Positions 33,088-39,708 of a stretch of 39,708 nucleotides of DNA are shown here, piece by piece. Position numbers and translations under genes: made by a program. The DNA comes from an uncultured Clostridia bacterium (GTDB taxonomy: Bacteria > Bacillota > Clostridia > Christensenellales > CAG-917), in contig CANRBM010000008.1 of NCBI GenBank assembly GCA_947628855.1, forward strand, positions 1 through 39,708, in the 5' to 3' direction. The notes under the pieces were generated by a model. It did not search any database, had not been told where the DNA came from, and was given only the letters and a program-made list of their open reading frames with translations. Each line of letters begins with the position of its first letter. The stretch's first letter is position 1.

Positions 33088-34566
33088 TCACAGTAATATA
33101 CAGATCACGCCGCCCTTGCCTTCGTTGACGATGCGTCCCAAGGTCTTGCGGAGTTTCTGTTCGGCGTCGGTGGGAATGACGCGGAGTTTATTGGATATGC
33201 CGTCGGCGACCATATCGCTGAGCGTTCTGCCAAAGATATTTGTACCCCATATCGCATTTTTGTCGTTTTCAAAGGATGCAAGCATGCCGTCTACAAGCTC
33301 TTTGCTCTGCTCCTCGCTGCCGACGAGCGGGCTGACTTCGGTCTGAACGTCCACCTTCATAATGTGCAGGGAGGGCGCGTGCGCCTTGAGCTTGACTCCG
33401 TACTGCTGTCCCTGTCTCAATATTTCGGGCTCCTCGAGCTCCATCTCGTCCATAGTGGGCAGGACTATGCCATAGCCGAAGGCGTCCACCTGCTCCATTG
33501 CCGACCTTATCTTGTCTATCTTATCCCTGTCCTTTGTGAGCTTTTTGAGGTGGCAGAGCAGATCGAAGCTGTCCGACATCTCTATGCCGCACTCCTCGCT
33601 TGCCACTTTGAAGAACACGTCAGACTTTGGCGCGAGGGACACCTGCACCGCGCCCGTACCCGCGTCTAGCTTTATGGACGACGGCTCATCCCAATACGAT
33701 GCATCCGTAAACAACGCGTCGATATGCTCATAGTCCTTCATTTTGGATATCTTGTCGCCCGCGGAGCGCACTTTTTCTATGAGTTCCTGCACGACATCGC
33801 TGTCCAAAGGCAGAGACTGTACCCACCTCGGCAGGTCGAAATTGACTATGGTGACCGCAAATTCGAGCAATATCGTCTCGAGTATCTCCGTTATGTCGTC
33901 CTCGCCCAGCTGCGACACGTTTTTGAGGAGCACGGGCGCGTCGTATTTTTGCTCCAACTGCGCCTTGAGCGCTATGGCGTTTTCGGACGTCGGATCGAGC
34001 ACGTTGAGCACGATCGCAAACGGCTTTCCGCACTCCTTGAGTTCGCCTATCGCGCGCTCTTCCGCCGCGACGTACTCTTCGCGGGAGATGTTGGTGAAAC
34101 TGCCGTCCGTAGTCACGGCAAGCGCTATGGTGCTATGCTCCTTTATGACCTTCTGCGTGCCGATCTCCGCCGCCTTAGAGAAAGGTATCTGCTCCTCCGA
34201 CCACGGGGTCGAGACCATGCGCTCCTTGCCGTCCTCCTCCGCGCCCAGCGCGCCCGCGACAAGATAGCCTACGCAATCTATGAGGCGCATATTGACCGTC
34301 ATATTGTCGCCTACTGGCACCGCTACCGCCTCGTTCGGCACAAAGCGCGGCTGCGTGGTCATGATGGTCTTGCCGTCCGCGGATTGCGGCATCTCGTCGA
34401 TCGCGCGAGTGCGCTCGTCGGGGTTTTCGATGCCGTCAACGATGAGCTGTTGCATCACCTGCTTTATGAGGGTGGACTTGCCCGTGCGCACCGGCCCCAC
34501 AACTCCCACATAGATGTCGCCCCCTGTGCGTGAGGCAATATCGCGATAGAGATCGAATTTATCCAT
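33088..34566 (-). CDS. spoIVA: Stage IV sporulation protein A (SpoIVA)
   Basis: 492 residues, the same length as Bacillus SpoIVA. It is the ATPase that polymerises on the forespore surface and anchors the spore coat. Seen: Walker A GPVRTGKST near residue 24, a DEMPQSADGKTIMTTQPRF region, DCVGYLV as Walker B-type strand, and the conserved end GGVICILL needed for localisation in Bacillus. The ATG at 34566 (MDKFDLYRD) has GGAGGAG 4 nt upstream; four extra codons to 34578 are not supported. It is monocistronic, between a sigma-E promoter and a terminator. Confidence 0.97.
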   Translation of the reverse strand: MDKFDLYRDIASRTGGDIYVGVVGPVRTGKSTLIKQVMQQLIVDGIENPDERTRAIDEMPQSADGKTIMTTQPRFVPNEAVAVPVGDNMTVNMRLIDCVGYLVAGALGAEEDGKERMVSTPWSEEQIPFSKAAEIGTQKVIKEHSTIALAVTTDGSFTNISREEYVAAEERAIGELKECGKPFAIVLNVLDPTSENAIALKAQLEQKYDAPVLLKNVSQLGEDDITEILETILLEFAVTIVNFDLPRWVQSLPLDSDVVQELIEKVRSAGDKISKMKDYEHIDALFTDASYWDEPSSIKLDAGTGAVQVSLAPKSDVFFKVASEECGIEMSDSFDLLCHLKKLTKDRDKIDKIRSAMEQVDAFGYGIVLPTMDEMELEEPEILRQGQQYGVKLKAHAPSLHIMKVDVQTEVSPLVGSEEQSKELVDGMLASFENDKNAIWGTNIFGRTLSDMVADGISNKLRVIPTDAEQKLRKTLGRIVNEGKGGVICILL

Positions 34567-34591
34567 AAACTCCTCCAATTCCGTTTGCTAA

Positions 34592-34621
34592 AATGTATGC
34601 CGCCCTTTCAAGCAATATTAC
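34592..34621 (-). promoter_or_regulatory. Sigma-E promoter of spoIVA
   Basis: GTAATATT (34621-34614), 14-nt spacer, CATACATT (34599-34592). Both elements match the Bacillus sigma-E consensus closely, and spoIVA is a known sigma-E gene there. The -10 is 25 nt from the ATG. Confidence 0.8.
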
Positions 34622-34896
34622 AAGTTGCGACAATATTTTGTTTCCGGTTTGAAAGAGATGGGAGAATACTCGGACATAGGGTATATAGAAATCAAACACG
34701 AAAAGCTTTCGTGTCTCGGACGTTGGAGTGAAAGACCCAACCTCTCCCTTCGTTACGTGCAGCGATGACAACGCCGGTCTGAGGGATAAATGGGGTCACC
34801 ATAAAACTCGCTTCGCTCCTTTCTATGGGGACCCCGATGTCGCTCGGACAGAGGGTACGTTAATGCGCTCGGACAAGGGGATTCCTCGACTTTTTA

Positions 34897-34927
34897 CCCC
34901 ACGAAATCACTACGTAATTTTGCGGGG
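34897..34927 (-). repeat. Intergenic hairpin repeat, copy 6
   Basis: On the minus strand the arms are CCCCGCAAAATTAC and GTGATTTCGTGGGG, loop GTA, with one A-C mismatch. It is nested inside a module copy. Confidence 0.8.
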
Positions 34928-35001
34928 ACCCCTTATCGCTCGGAATGACACGTTTATACTCGCTGTCATGTTGAGCGTAGTCGAAACATCCCCCTGTTAT
35001 A

Positions 35002-35032
35002 CCCCATAAAATCACTACGCAATTTTATGGGG
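35002..35032 (-). repeat. Intergenic hairpin repeat, copy 7
   Basis: On the minus strand the arms are CCCCATAAAATTGC and GTGATTTTATGGGG, loop GTA. All 14 positions pair with two G-T wobbles. Stem positions 5-6 carry the A-T/T-A version, as in copy 2. Confidence 0.8.
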
Positions 35033-35131
35033 ACCCCGAGAAAGCTCGGACAGAGGGAGCGTTAATCACTCAGACAAAGCGCCCGTCAATATCAAGCTCT
35101 CACGCGGGAGTTAGTACCATACACACAATCA

Positions 35132-35177
35132 AAAAAGCGCGAATGTCGGCGATGAAAAAGCTACATTCGCGCTTTTT
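35132..35177 (-). terminator. Terminator downstream of the aminotransferase gene
   Basis: A perfect 15-bp stem AAAAAGCGCGAATGT/ACATTCGCGCTTTTT with a 16-nt loop, A/T rich at both ends. It lies 117 nt beyond the stop codon, after the GC-rich hairpin array. Confidence 0.75.
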
Positions 35178-35181
35178 AGCT

Positions 35182-35280
35182 TGGGGTGCAGGGGGTGAAA
35201 CCCCTTGCCGAGGGGGCGGGGCGAGTAGCCCTGCGTGGGGCAACGAAGTCCCTTGCCGCAGTGTGGGCGCGTAGCCCACA
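35182..35280. repeat. Array of four small GC hairpins
   Basis: Four short stem-loops in about 90 nt: GGGG-TGAAA-CCCC (35192-35204), GGGC-GAGTA-GCCC (35219-35231), GGGGCAACGAAGTCCCTTGC (35237-35256, two possible foldings) and GTGGGC-GCGTA-GCCCAC (35263-35279). TTGCCG follows the first and third. The units look like diverged copies of one element. It differs from the CCCC/GGGG family nearby. It lies between the aminotransferase stop and its terminator. Confidence 0.6.
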
Positions 35281-35293
35281 TATAATTGAAAAC

Positions 35294-36523
35294 TCACTCT
35301 GCGAGGGCGATGGTGATGGCGGCGATGAGGGCGTCCATGGCAAAGTCAAGTTCCTCGAGGGTGGGGATGCTTGGCGCGATGCGGATGTTTGAGTTGTGCG
35401 GGTCCTTGCCGTAGGGATAGGTCGCGCCGACTTTAGTGAATTTGACGCCCGCGTATTTTGTAAGTTCGCCCACGCGCGAGGCGATGCCTCTCACGTCTAG
35501 GGAGATGAAGTATCCGCCAATGGGACGCGTCCACTTCACGTCGGGACAGTCTCTGCCGAAAGCCTCAAAAAGCCGCCTGTCCACAAGTTCGAACTTGGGA
35601 CGGAGCAGCGCGGCGTGCTCGCCCATAATGCGCGCTATGTTGTCCGTGTTTTTGAGGTATGCCGCGTGCATGACTTGGTTGACCTTGTTGGGATTTATCA
35701 TCTCAAATTGCAAGTGGGAGATGAAGTCTGCGATATTCTTCTCGCTTGCGGCGAGCGCGGCGATACCGCTGCCCGCAAAGGTTATCTTGGACGTGGACGC
35801 AAACTCGTATATGAGGTCGGCGTTTCCACACTTCTTTGCCTCGTCGAAAATGTTTGCAAGGTGATGTTGCTCCCCCGTCAGAGAATGTATTATGTAGGCG
35901 TTGTCCCAGAATATTCTGAAATCTTTTGTGGCGGGCTTGAGAGCGGCGAAACGTTGCACCGTACTGTCCGAAAAAATTATCCCCGTAGGATTTGAATATT
36001 TGGGGACGCACCATACGCCCTTTACGGACGCGTCCGACTGCACAAGGCGCTCGATGACGTCCATATCGGGACCGTCCTCGAGCATAGGCACCGTCACCAT
36101 ATCTATGCCGAATTCCTCGCAAATGGCGAAGTGTCTGTCATAGCCGGGCGCGGGACACAAAAATTTGACTCTGCCCTGCTCCCGCCACGGCTTTTCGCCC
36201 ATGATGCCGAAATGCATAGCGTTTGCGACAAGCCTATACATGATCGAGAGCGAACTGCCGTCAAGCACGACGACGTTTTCCTTCCCGACCCCGAATAGAT
36301 CCGCAAACAGCTCGCGCGCGGCTGGGACTCCCTTCAAGTCTCCGTAATTGCGCGCGTCTCCGCCCGCGTATGTATAGTCCATGTTTCCCGCGCTCTTGAG
36401 CATACGCATACCTATCTCAAGCTGTTCCTTGGACGGCCTGCCCCTCGTCATATCCACTTGTCTGCCAGAATTTTTGCACTTTTCAAGCAGGCATTTTGCC
36501 TCTTCGAGACTTAAACTCTTCAA
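35294..36523 (-). CDS. Aspartate aminotransferase, PF12897 type
   Basis: 409 residues from a TTG at 36523 (MKSLSLEEAK). A pyridoxal-phosphate enzyme of the class I fold; the sequence fits the aspartate aminotransferase family PF12897. Seen: TRGRPSKEQL at the N-terminus, VLDGSSLSIMYRL, CPAPGYDRH, PKYSNPTGIIFS, IFWDNAYIIH, the Schiff-base lysine in ASTSKITFAGSG near residue 248, and NSNIRIAPS. GGGAGGT lies 6 nt before the TTG; upstream codons to 36559 have no site. Follows der by 104 nt. Confidence 0.9.
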   Translation of the reverse strand: MKSLSLEEAKCLLEKCKNSGRQVDMTRGRPSKEQLEIGMRMLKSAGNMDYTYAGGDARNYGDLKGVPAARELFADLFGVGKENVVVLDGSSLSIMYRLVANAMHFGIMGEKPWREQGRVKFLCPAPGYDRHFAICEEFGIDMVTVPMLEDGPDMDVIERLVQSDASVKGVWCVPKYSNPTGIIFSDSTVQRFAALKPATKDFRIFWDNAYIIHSLTGEQHHLANIFDEAKKCGNADLIYEFASTSKITFAGSGIAALAASEKNIADFISHLQFEMINPNKVNQVMHAAYLKNTDNIARIMGEHAALLRPKFELVDRRLFEAFGRDCPDVKWTRPIGGYFISLDVRGIASRVGELTKYAGVKFTKVGATYPYGKDPHNSNIRIAPSIPTLEELDFAMDALIAAITIALAE

Positions 36524-36627
36524 TTTGATACCTCCCTTGCACAATATGCGTATTTGCACAAAAAAGTGTTTATTTGTCGAATTTTGTCACATTAACGCCG
36601 CGTTTTGCGTATATGCGCGCGCCGCGG

Positions 36628-37944
36628 TCACTCGTCGTCCTCGCCGTTGGCCCTCACTACAAGCCTTATGGGCGTGCCCGCAAAGTCAAAGCTCTTTCTC
36701 AGCGCGTTTTCAAGATAGCGCTTATAGCTGAAGTGCATGAGCTTTGGGTCGTTGACCTTGAGTACGAAGGTCGGAGGAGAGACGGATACCTGCGTCACGA
36801 AGTATATTTTGAGCCTGCGGCCGAGATAGGACGGCGGCTCGCTTATCCTCGTAGCCTCGCCCATCACCTCATTGAGCAAGCCCGTAGGTATGCGCCGCCT
36901 GTTGTTTTCAACTACTTCGCGCACGGTGGGCAAAATGGCATCTACGCGCTTTCCGCTGAGCGCGCTGATGTATACGGACTTGAAATAGTCCATATACTTC
37001 AAATCCTCGTTCAGCTTTTTTTCAAAGGTATTTATGGTGTAGGAGTCCTTGTTCACAAGATCCCACTTGTTCATGACAATGACGGACGGTTTGCCCTCCT
37101 CGTGCACGAGCCCCGCGATCTTGACGTCCTGCTCCGTAAGTCCCTCGCCCGCGTCGCATACGATGAGCACGACGTCCGCCCTGCGTATGGCGAGTATGGA
37201 GCGCATGACGGAATACCTCTCCACGCTCTCCTCGACGGCGCGCTTTTTGCGCATACCCGCGGTGTCGATTATGAGGTATTTGTCGTCGCCGATATTGAGC
37301 TCGGTGTCCACGGCGTCCCGCGTCGTGCCCGCGATGTCGCTGACTATGCTCCTGTCATAACCGAGCAACCTGTTTGCGATGGAGCTTTTTCCCGCGTTCG
37401 GCTTGCCGACTATGGCAATTTTTATGCGCTCGGGATCCTCCTCAACTGAGGCTTCGGGTATGACATCCATAAGCGCGTCCAAAAGGTCGCCTATGCCCTT
37501 GCCCTGCTCCGCGCTAACGGGGTACGGCTCGCCGAAACCGAGCGAGTAAAAATCGTATACGGTGTCCATATAGGCATTGTCTATCTTGTTCACGGCAAGC
37601 ACTACGGGCAGTCCCGACTTGCGCAAAAAGTTGCATACAAGCGTATCGTCCGTGGTGAGTCCCGTCTTTCCGTCCACTACATAGAGTATGGCGTCCGCGC
37701 TGTCCACTGCGATCTGCGCCTGCGCTCTTATATGCGACCACATCTCGTCGTCGCTCTTGAGCTCCAGTCCGCCCGTATCTATGAGCGTAAAGGCGCGCCC
37801 GCACCACTCCGCGTCCGCGTATATCCTGTCGCGCGTGACGCCGGGGGTGTCCTCGACGATGGCTATCCTGTTGCCTACTATTCTGTTGAACAGCGTGGAT
37901 TTGCCCACATTGGGGCGTCCAACGACTGCTATCAAAGGTTTCAT
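36628..37944 (-). CDS. der: GTPase Der (EngA)
   Basis: 438 residues, essential tandem GTPase for 50S assembly. Seen: first G domain with GRPNVGKST, DTGGL and NKID; second G domain with GKPNAGKSS, DTAGM, NKWDLVN; and a KH-like C-terminal domain (VSPPTFVLKVNDP, SYKRYLENALRKSF, GTPIRLVVR). The ATG at 37944 has GGAGG 6 nt upstream; the open frame to 38205 is spurious. It follows the glycosyltransferase-like gene by 14 nt. Confidence 0.97.
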   Translation of the reverse strand: MKPLIAVVGRPNVGKSTLFNRIVGNRIAIVEDTPGVTRDRIYADAEWCGRAFTLIDTGGLELKSDDEMWSHIRAQAQIAVDSADAILYVVDGKTGLTTDDTLVCNFLRKSGLPVVLAVNKIDNAYMDTVYDFYSLGFGEPYPVSAEQGKGIGDLLDALMDVIPEASVEEDPERIKIAIVGKPNAGKSSIANRLLGYDRSIVSDIAGTTRDAVDTELNIGDDKYLIIDTAGMRKKRAVEESVERYSVMRSILAIRRADVVLIVCDAGEGLTEQDVKIAGLVHEEGKPSVIVMNKWDLVNKDSYTINTFEKKLNEDLKYMDYFKSVYISALSGKRVDAILPTVREVVENNRRRIPTGLLNEVMGEATRISEPPSYLGRRLKIYFVTQVSVSPPTFVLKVNDPKLMHFSYKRYLENALRKSFDFAGTPIRLVVRANGEDDE

Positions 37945-37958
37945 ATTTTCCTCCGAGG

Positions 37959-39047
37959 TCAAACTCCGATGTATGTTATAAGGAAATCGGCGACATTCTC
38001 CACCGAGCTCAATTCCGTCCATCTGAGCCCGTTTTGGGACAGTTGCAGTCCGAGCTCCGTCTGCAACAGCTTGTATATAAGTCCCACCGCGTCGACGCCT
38101 TCCTTCGCACGCACGATGAGCCCGTGCGAGAGCAGATAGGATATATCCTCCTCGACGTGCTCGTCGTTTGATATCACGAGCGGCGGGATGCCAAGCTCGA
38201 GGCACTTGTATATCATTGGCACGTCATAGCTGAGCACCGCAACGTCCGCCGTCCTCAAAAAGTCGTCCGTTTTTTCCTTCGTAGCGACAAAAACTATGTT
38301 CACGTCGGGGACTTTTGTCGCGAGCGCGCTAAGCTCCTGTCTGAGCTTTGCGTCTTCGCACCTGACGACGTATGTCGCGATATTTCCTTGATCGAGGAGG
38401 AGGGAGAACATCTCTTCGAGCTGTTTTTTGTCATGTATGTAGACGAATACCGTCTTGCCGCCGGGCAAGCCGAGCTCCTGCTTTGCGAAAGCCAGCTCCG
38501 CGGGATCCCACCTCGGGATGTCGAATGGCAACCCCATAGTCATAATATCCTTCGGATGCACGCCCGACTTAATGAGCGCCGCCTTGACGTCCGCGTTTTC
38601 CACTATGTAGGTGTCCGTCGCCTCGTCCAGCCCCCTCTTCGGCGCGGTAAATGACATCACGAGATAGAGTATGCGCACGCGCGAATGCAGCTTTTTCTTG
38701 GCTTCGACGGCGCAATGGTGCGCATACGGCGTGACGCACAGCACGTATTCGGGATTGAAACGCCTGAGCATATTGCCTATCCTCGTCACGCGCTTTGAGA
38801 ATTTGCGCATCTTCAGCTTATCGCGGATGACTCCCCTGTCCTTGCTCTCGAGCAGGTATTGATACTCCTGTCCCGTGTCCATAAGCCTGTCAAGTATGGA
38901 GAGTTTCTGCACGGAGCCGTACTTTTCGTCCCCGATTATGACGACATTGTGCGTGCCTTTGGCGTTTATGGCGTCCGCAAGGCGCGCGGCGACACCGCTC
39001 TGGTCTTCGTGAGATGTCATAATGAGTATTATGGGTTTTCTCTTCAT
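37959..39047 (-). CDS. GT-B glycosyltransferase-like protein (MGDG synthase/MurG-like)
   Basis: 362 residues. Seen: an N-terminal Rossmann half with IILIMTSHEDQSGVAARLADAI, a middle LCVTPYAHHCAVEAKKK, and a C-terminal half with HPKDIMTMGLPFDIPRW, VFVYIHDKKQLEEMF, and a donor-site-like LSYDVPMIYKCLELGIPPLVISNDEHVEEDISYL. The layout is that of UgtP/MGDG synthase and MurG enzymes that use UDP-sugars. The usual GGSQG motif is not conserved (YIHDKKQ in its place), so catalytic activity is uncertain. One base separates it from the RNase J stop (TGATATG), with GGAGG 6 nt before the ATG, and der follows by 14 nt, so it is in the same transcription unit. Confidence 0.65.
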   Translation of the reverse strand: MKRKPIILIMTSHEDQSGVAARLADAINAKGTHNVVIIGDEKYGSVQKLSILDRLMDTGQEYQYLLESKDRGVIRDKLKMRKFSKRVTRIGNMLRRFNPEYVLCVTPYAHHCAVEAKKKLHSRVRILYLVMSFTAPKRGLDEATDTYIVENADVKAALIKSGVHPKDIMTMGLPFDIPRWDPAELAFAKQELGLPGGKTVFVYIHDKKQLEEMFSLLLDQGNIATYVVRCEDAKLRQELSALATKVPDVNIVFVATKEKTDDFLRTADVAVLSYDVPMIYKCLELGIPPLVISNDEHVEEDISYLLSHGLIVRAKEGVDAVGLIYKLLQTELGLQLSQNGLRWTELSSVENVADFLITYIGV

Positions 39048-39048
39048 A

Positions 39049-39708
39049 TCACGCCTCCACTATAACGGGGATAATGATGGGAAATTGCCTGTCCCTCATG
39101 AACAGTTTTCTCACCGCTCTTTTAGCGCATTTTGCGTATTCGTCTATGTCCGATTTGTCGAAATCCGCGGTGTGTATCGCCTCCGCTACGGCATTTTTTA
39201 TGCTCCGCTCAGTCTCGTCCGTAAGGCTGAATCCGCGCGCCACGACGTCCGGTTCGCCCTCGAGCGTCCCTCTTTCGAGGTCAACCGCCGCAAGCACGAG
39301 CAGCATGCCGTATTCCGCGAGCGAGCGACGATCGTTCAATACGGCGTCACCGTCCTCGAGTACGACTCCGTCCACATACGTGTTGCCCGCGGGCACGTTG
39401 GAGTGTTTGCGAAATCCCTTCGCGGTAACGCTGTAACTCTCCCCTATATTGGGTATTACAATGTTTTTGGCGGGTATGCCCAGCGCCCTTGCGATCATAG
39501 CGTGCTTATGCTGATGCCTGAACTCGCCATGCACGGGCATGAAATATTCGGGGCGCACGAGGGTGAGCATGAGTTTCAGCTCCTCTTCATAGGCGTGTCC
39601 GGACACGTGTATGTCGTTCATCGCGTCGTAGATGACCTCCGCGCCCTTTCTGAACAGCGCGTTTATTACGTCGTAGACCGCCTTCTCGTTGCCGGGTATT
39701 GGAGAGGA
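39049..39708 (-). CDS. rnj: Ribonuclease J, C-terminal part (runs off the window)
   Basis: The last 219 codons of a beta-CASP metallo-beta-lactamase RNase, with the 5' end outside the window. Seen: PIPGNEKAVYDVINALFRKG, NDIHVSGHA, LVRPEYFMPVHGEFRH (the RNase J signature), then the C-terminal dimerisation region ending in FPIIIPVIVEA. It processes mRNA and rRNA 5' ends in Firmicutes. No internal start is needed; the ATG at 39621 is inside the conserved domain. Confidence 0.93.
   Translation of the reverse strand, partial: SSPIPGNEKAVYDVINALFRKGAEVIYDAMNDIHVSGHAYEEELKLMLTLVRPEYFMPVHGEFRHQHKHAMIARALGIPAKNIVIPNIGESYSVTAKGFRKHSNVPAGNTYVDGVVLEDGDAVLNDRRSLAEYGMLLVLAAVDLERGTLEGEPDVVARGFSLTDETERSIKNAVAEAIHTADFDKSDIDEYAKCAKRAVRKLFMRDRQFPIIIPVIVEA

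Larger units (their letters stand above)
34792..35078 (-). repeat. Composite intergenic repeat block with nested hairpins, inverted orientation
   Basis: Read on the minus strand the block contains: TGTCCGAGC submotifs (35051-35043 and 34873-34863), a hairpin (35032-35002), a module copy in the opposite direction (34963-34994), a module copy TGTCATTCCGAGCGAT (34949-34934) followed by an inserted hairpin (34927-34897) and the resuming AGTCGAGGAATCCCC (34891-34877). A variant hairpin at 34798-34830 has a CCATA...TATGG stem but a different centre. No gene is visible in the 727-nt gap between spoIVA and the aminotransferase. Confidence 0.8.

Overview
The window comes from a spore-forming Clostridia-type Firmicute, probably an uncultured gut or rumen lineage; a Christensenellales-like origin is a guess I cannot test here. 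The evidence is a near-complete Bacillus-style order yqfC-yqfD-phoH-pgpH-ybeY-era-yqzL-recO, a 492-residue SpoIVA, sporulation sigma-E type promoters, YwlC/YwlE-type and RNase J-type genes, and GGAGG ribosome binding sites. Almost every gene is on the minus strand; only a ferritin-like gene at 7931-8413 is on the plus strand.

Read right to left, in the direction of transcription: (1) 39708-35132 holds the 3' end of an RNase J gene, a GT-B glycosyltransferase-like gene, der and an aspartate-type aminotransferase, closed by a strong hairpin terminator. (2) 35078-34792 is an intergenic block of nested repeats. (3) spoIVA stands alone behind a textbook sigma-E promoter. (4) A folate operon folC-folE-folP-folBK starts at a consensus promoter and a tetrahydrofolate riboswitch; the last gene fuses FolB and FolK. 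(5) parE-parC (topoisomerase IV) has its own promoter, followed by a DUF1846/UPF0371 gene. (6) pepF, a lipoprotein gene and dnaB overlap each other; DnaB carries a long acidic tail. (7) A terminator abuts a sigma-E-like promoter for yqfC-yqfD, which opens a long tight cluster: phoH, a PgpH lacking its usual extracytoplasmic domain, ybeY, era, a tiny yqzL, recO, a lipoprotein, the TsaC/Sua5 gene and a YwlE-type arginine phosphatase. (8) secG and smpB have clear promoters; the smpB promoter predicts a leaderless mRNA. (9) The left end, 1-6797, is accessory: a surface-type protein with C-terminal repeats that has apparently lost its 5' end, and two AAA ATPase-PD-(D/E)XK genes, each flanked by the same repeat family.

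The most unusual structure is that intergenic repeat family. A module beginning TGTCATTCCGAGCG and ending AGTCGAGGAATCCCC occurs many times, alone or split by a 31-32 nt hairpin. Seven hairpin copies show compensatory base changes in the stem, and six of seven have a C(GNA)G triloop. Empty and filled versions of the module are both present, which suggests a non-autonomous element inserting at a fixed point. The copies border both ATPase genes and also appear at 28978-29055 and 34792-35078.

Together the genes cover replication (DnaB, topoisomerase IV, RecO), ribosome assembly and rescue (Era, Der, YbeY, SmpB), tRNA modification, folate synthesis, c-di-AMP turnover, Sec export and spore coat/engulfment functions.
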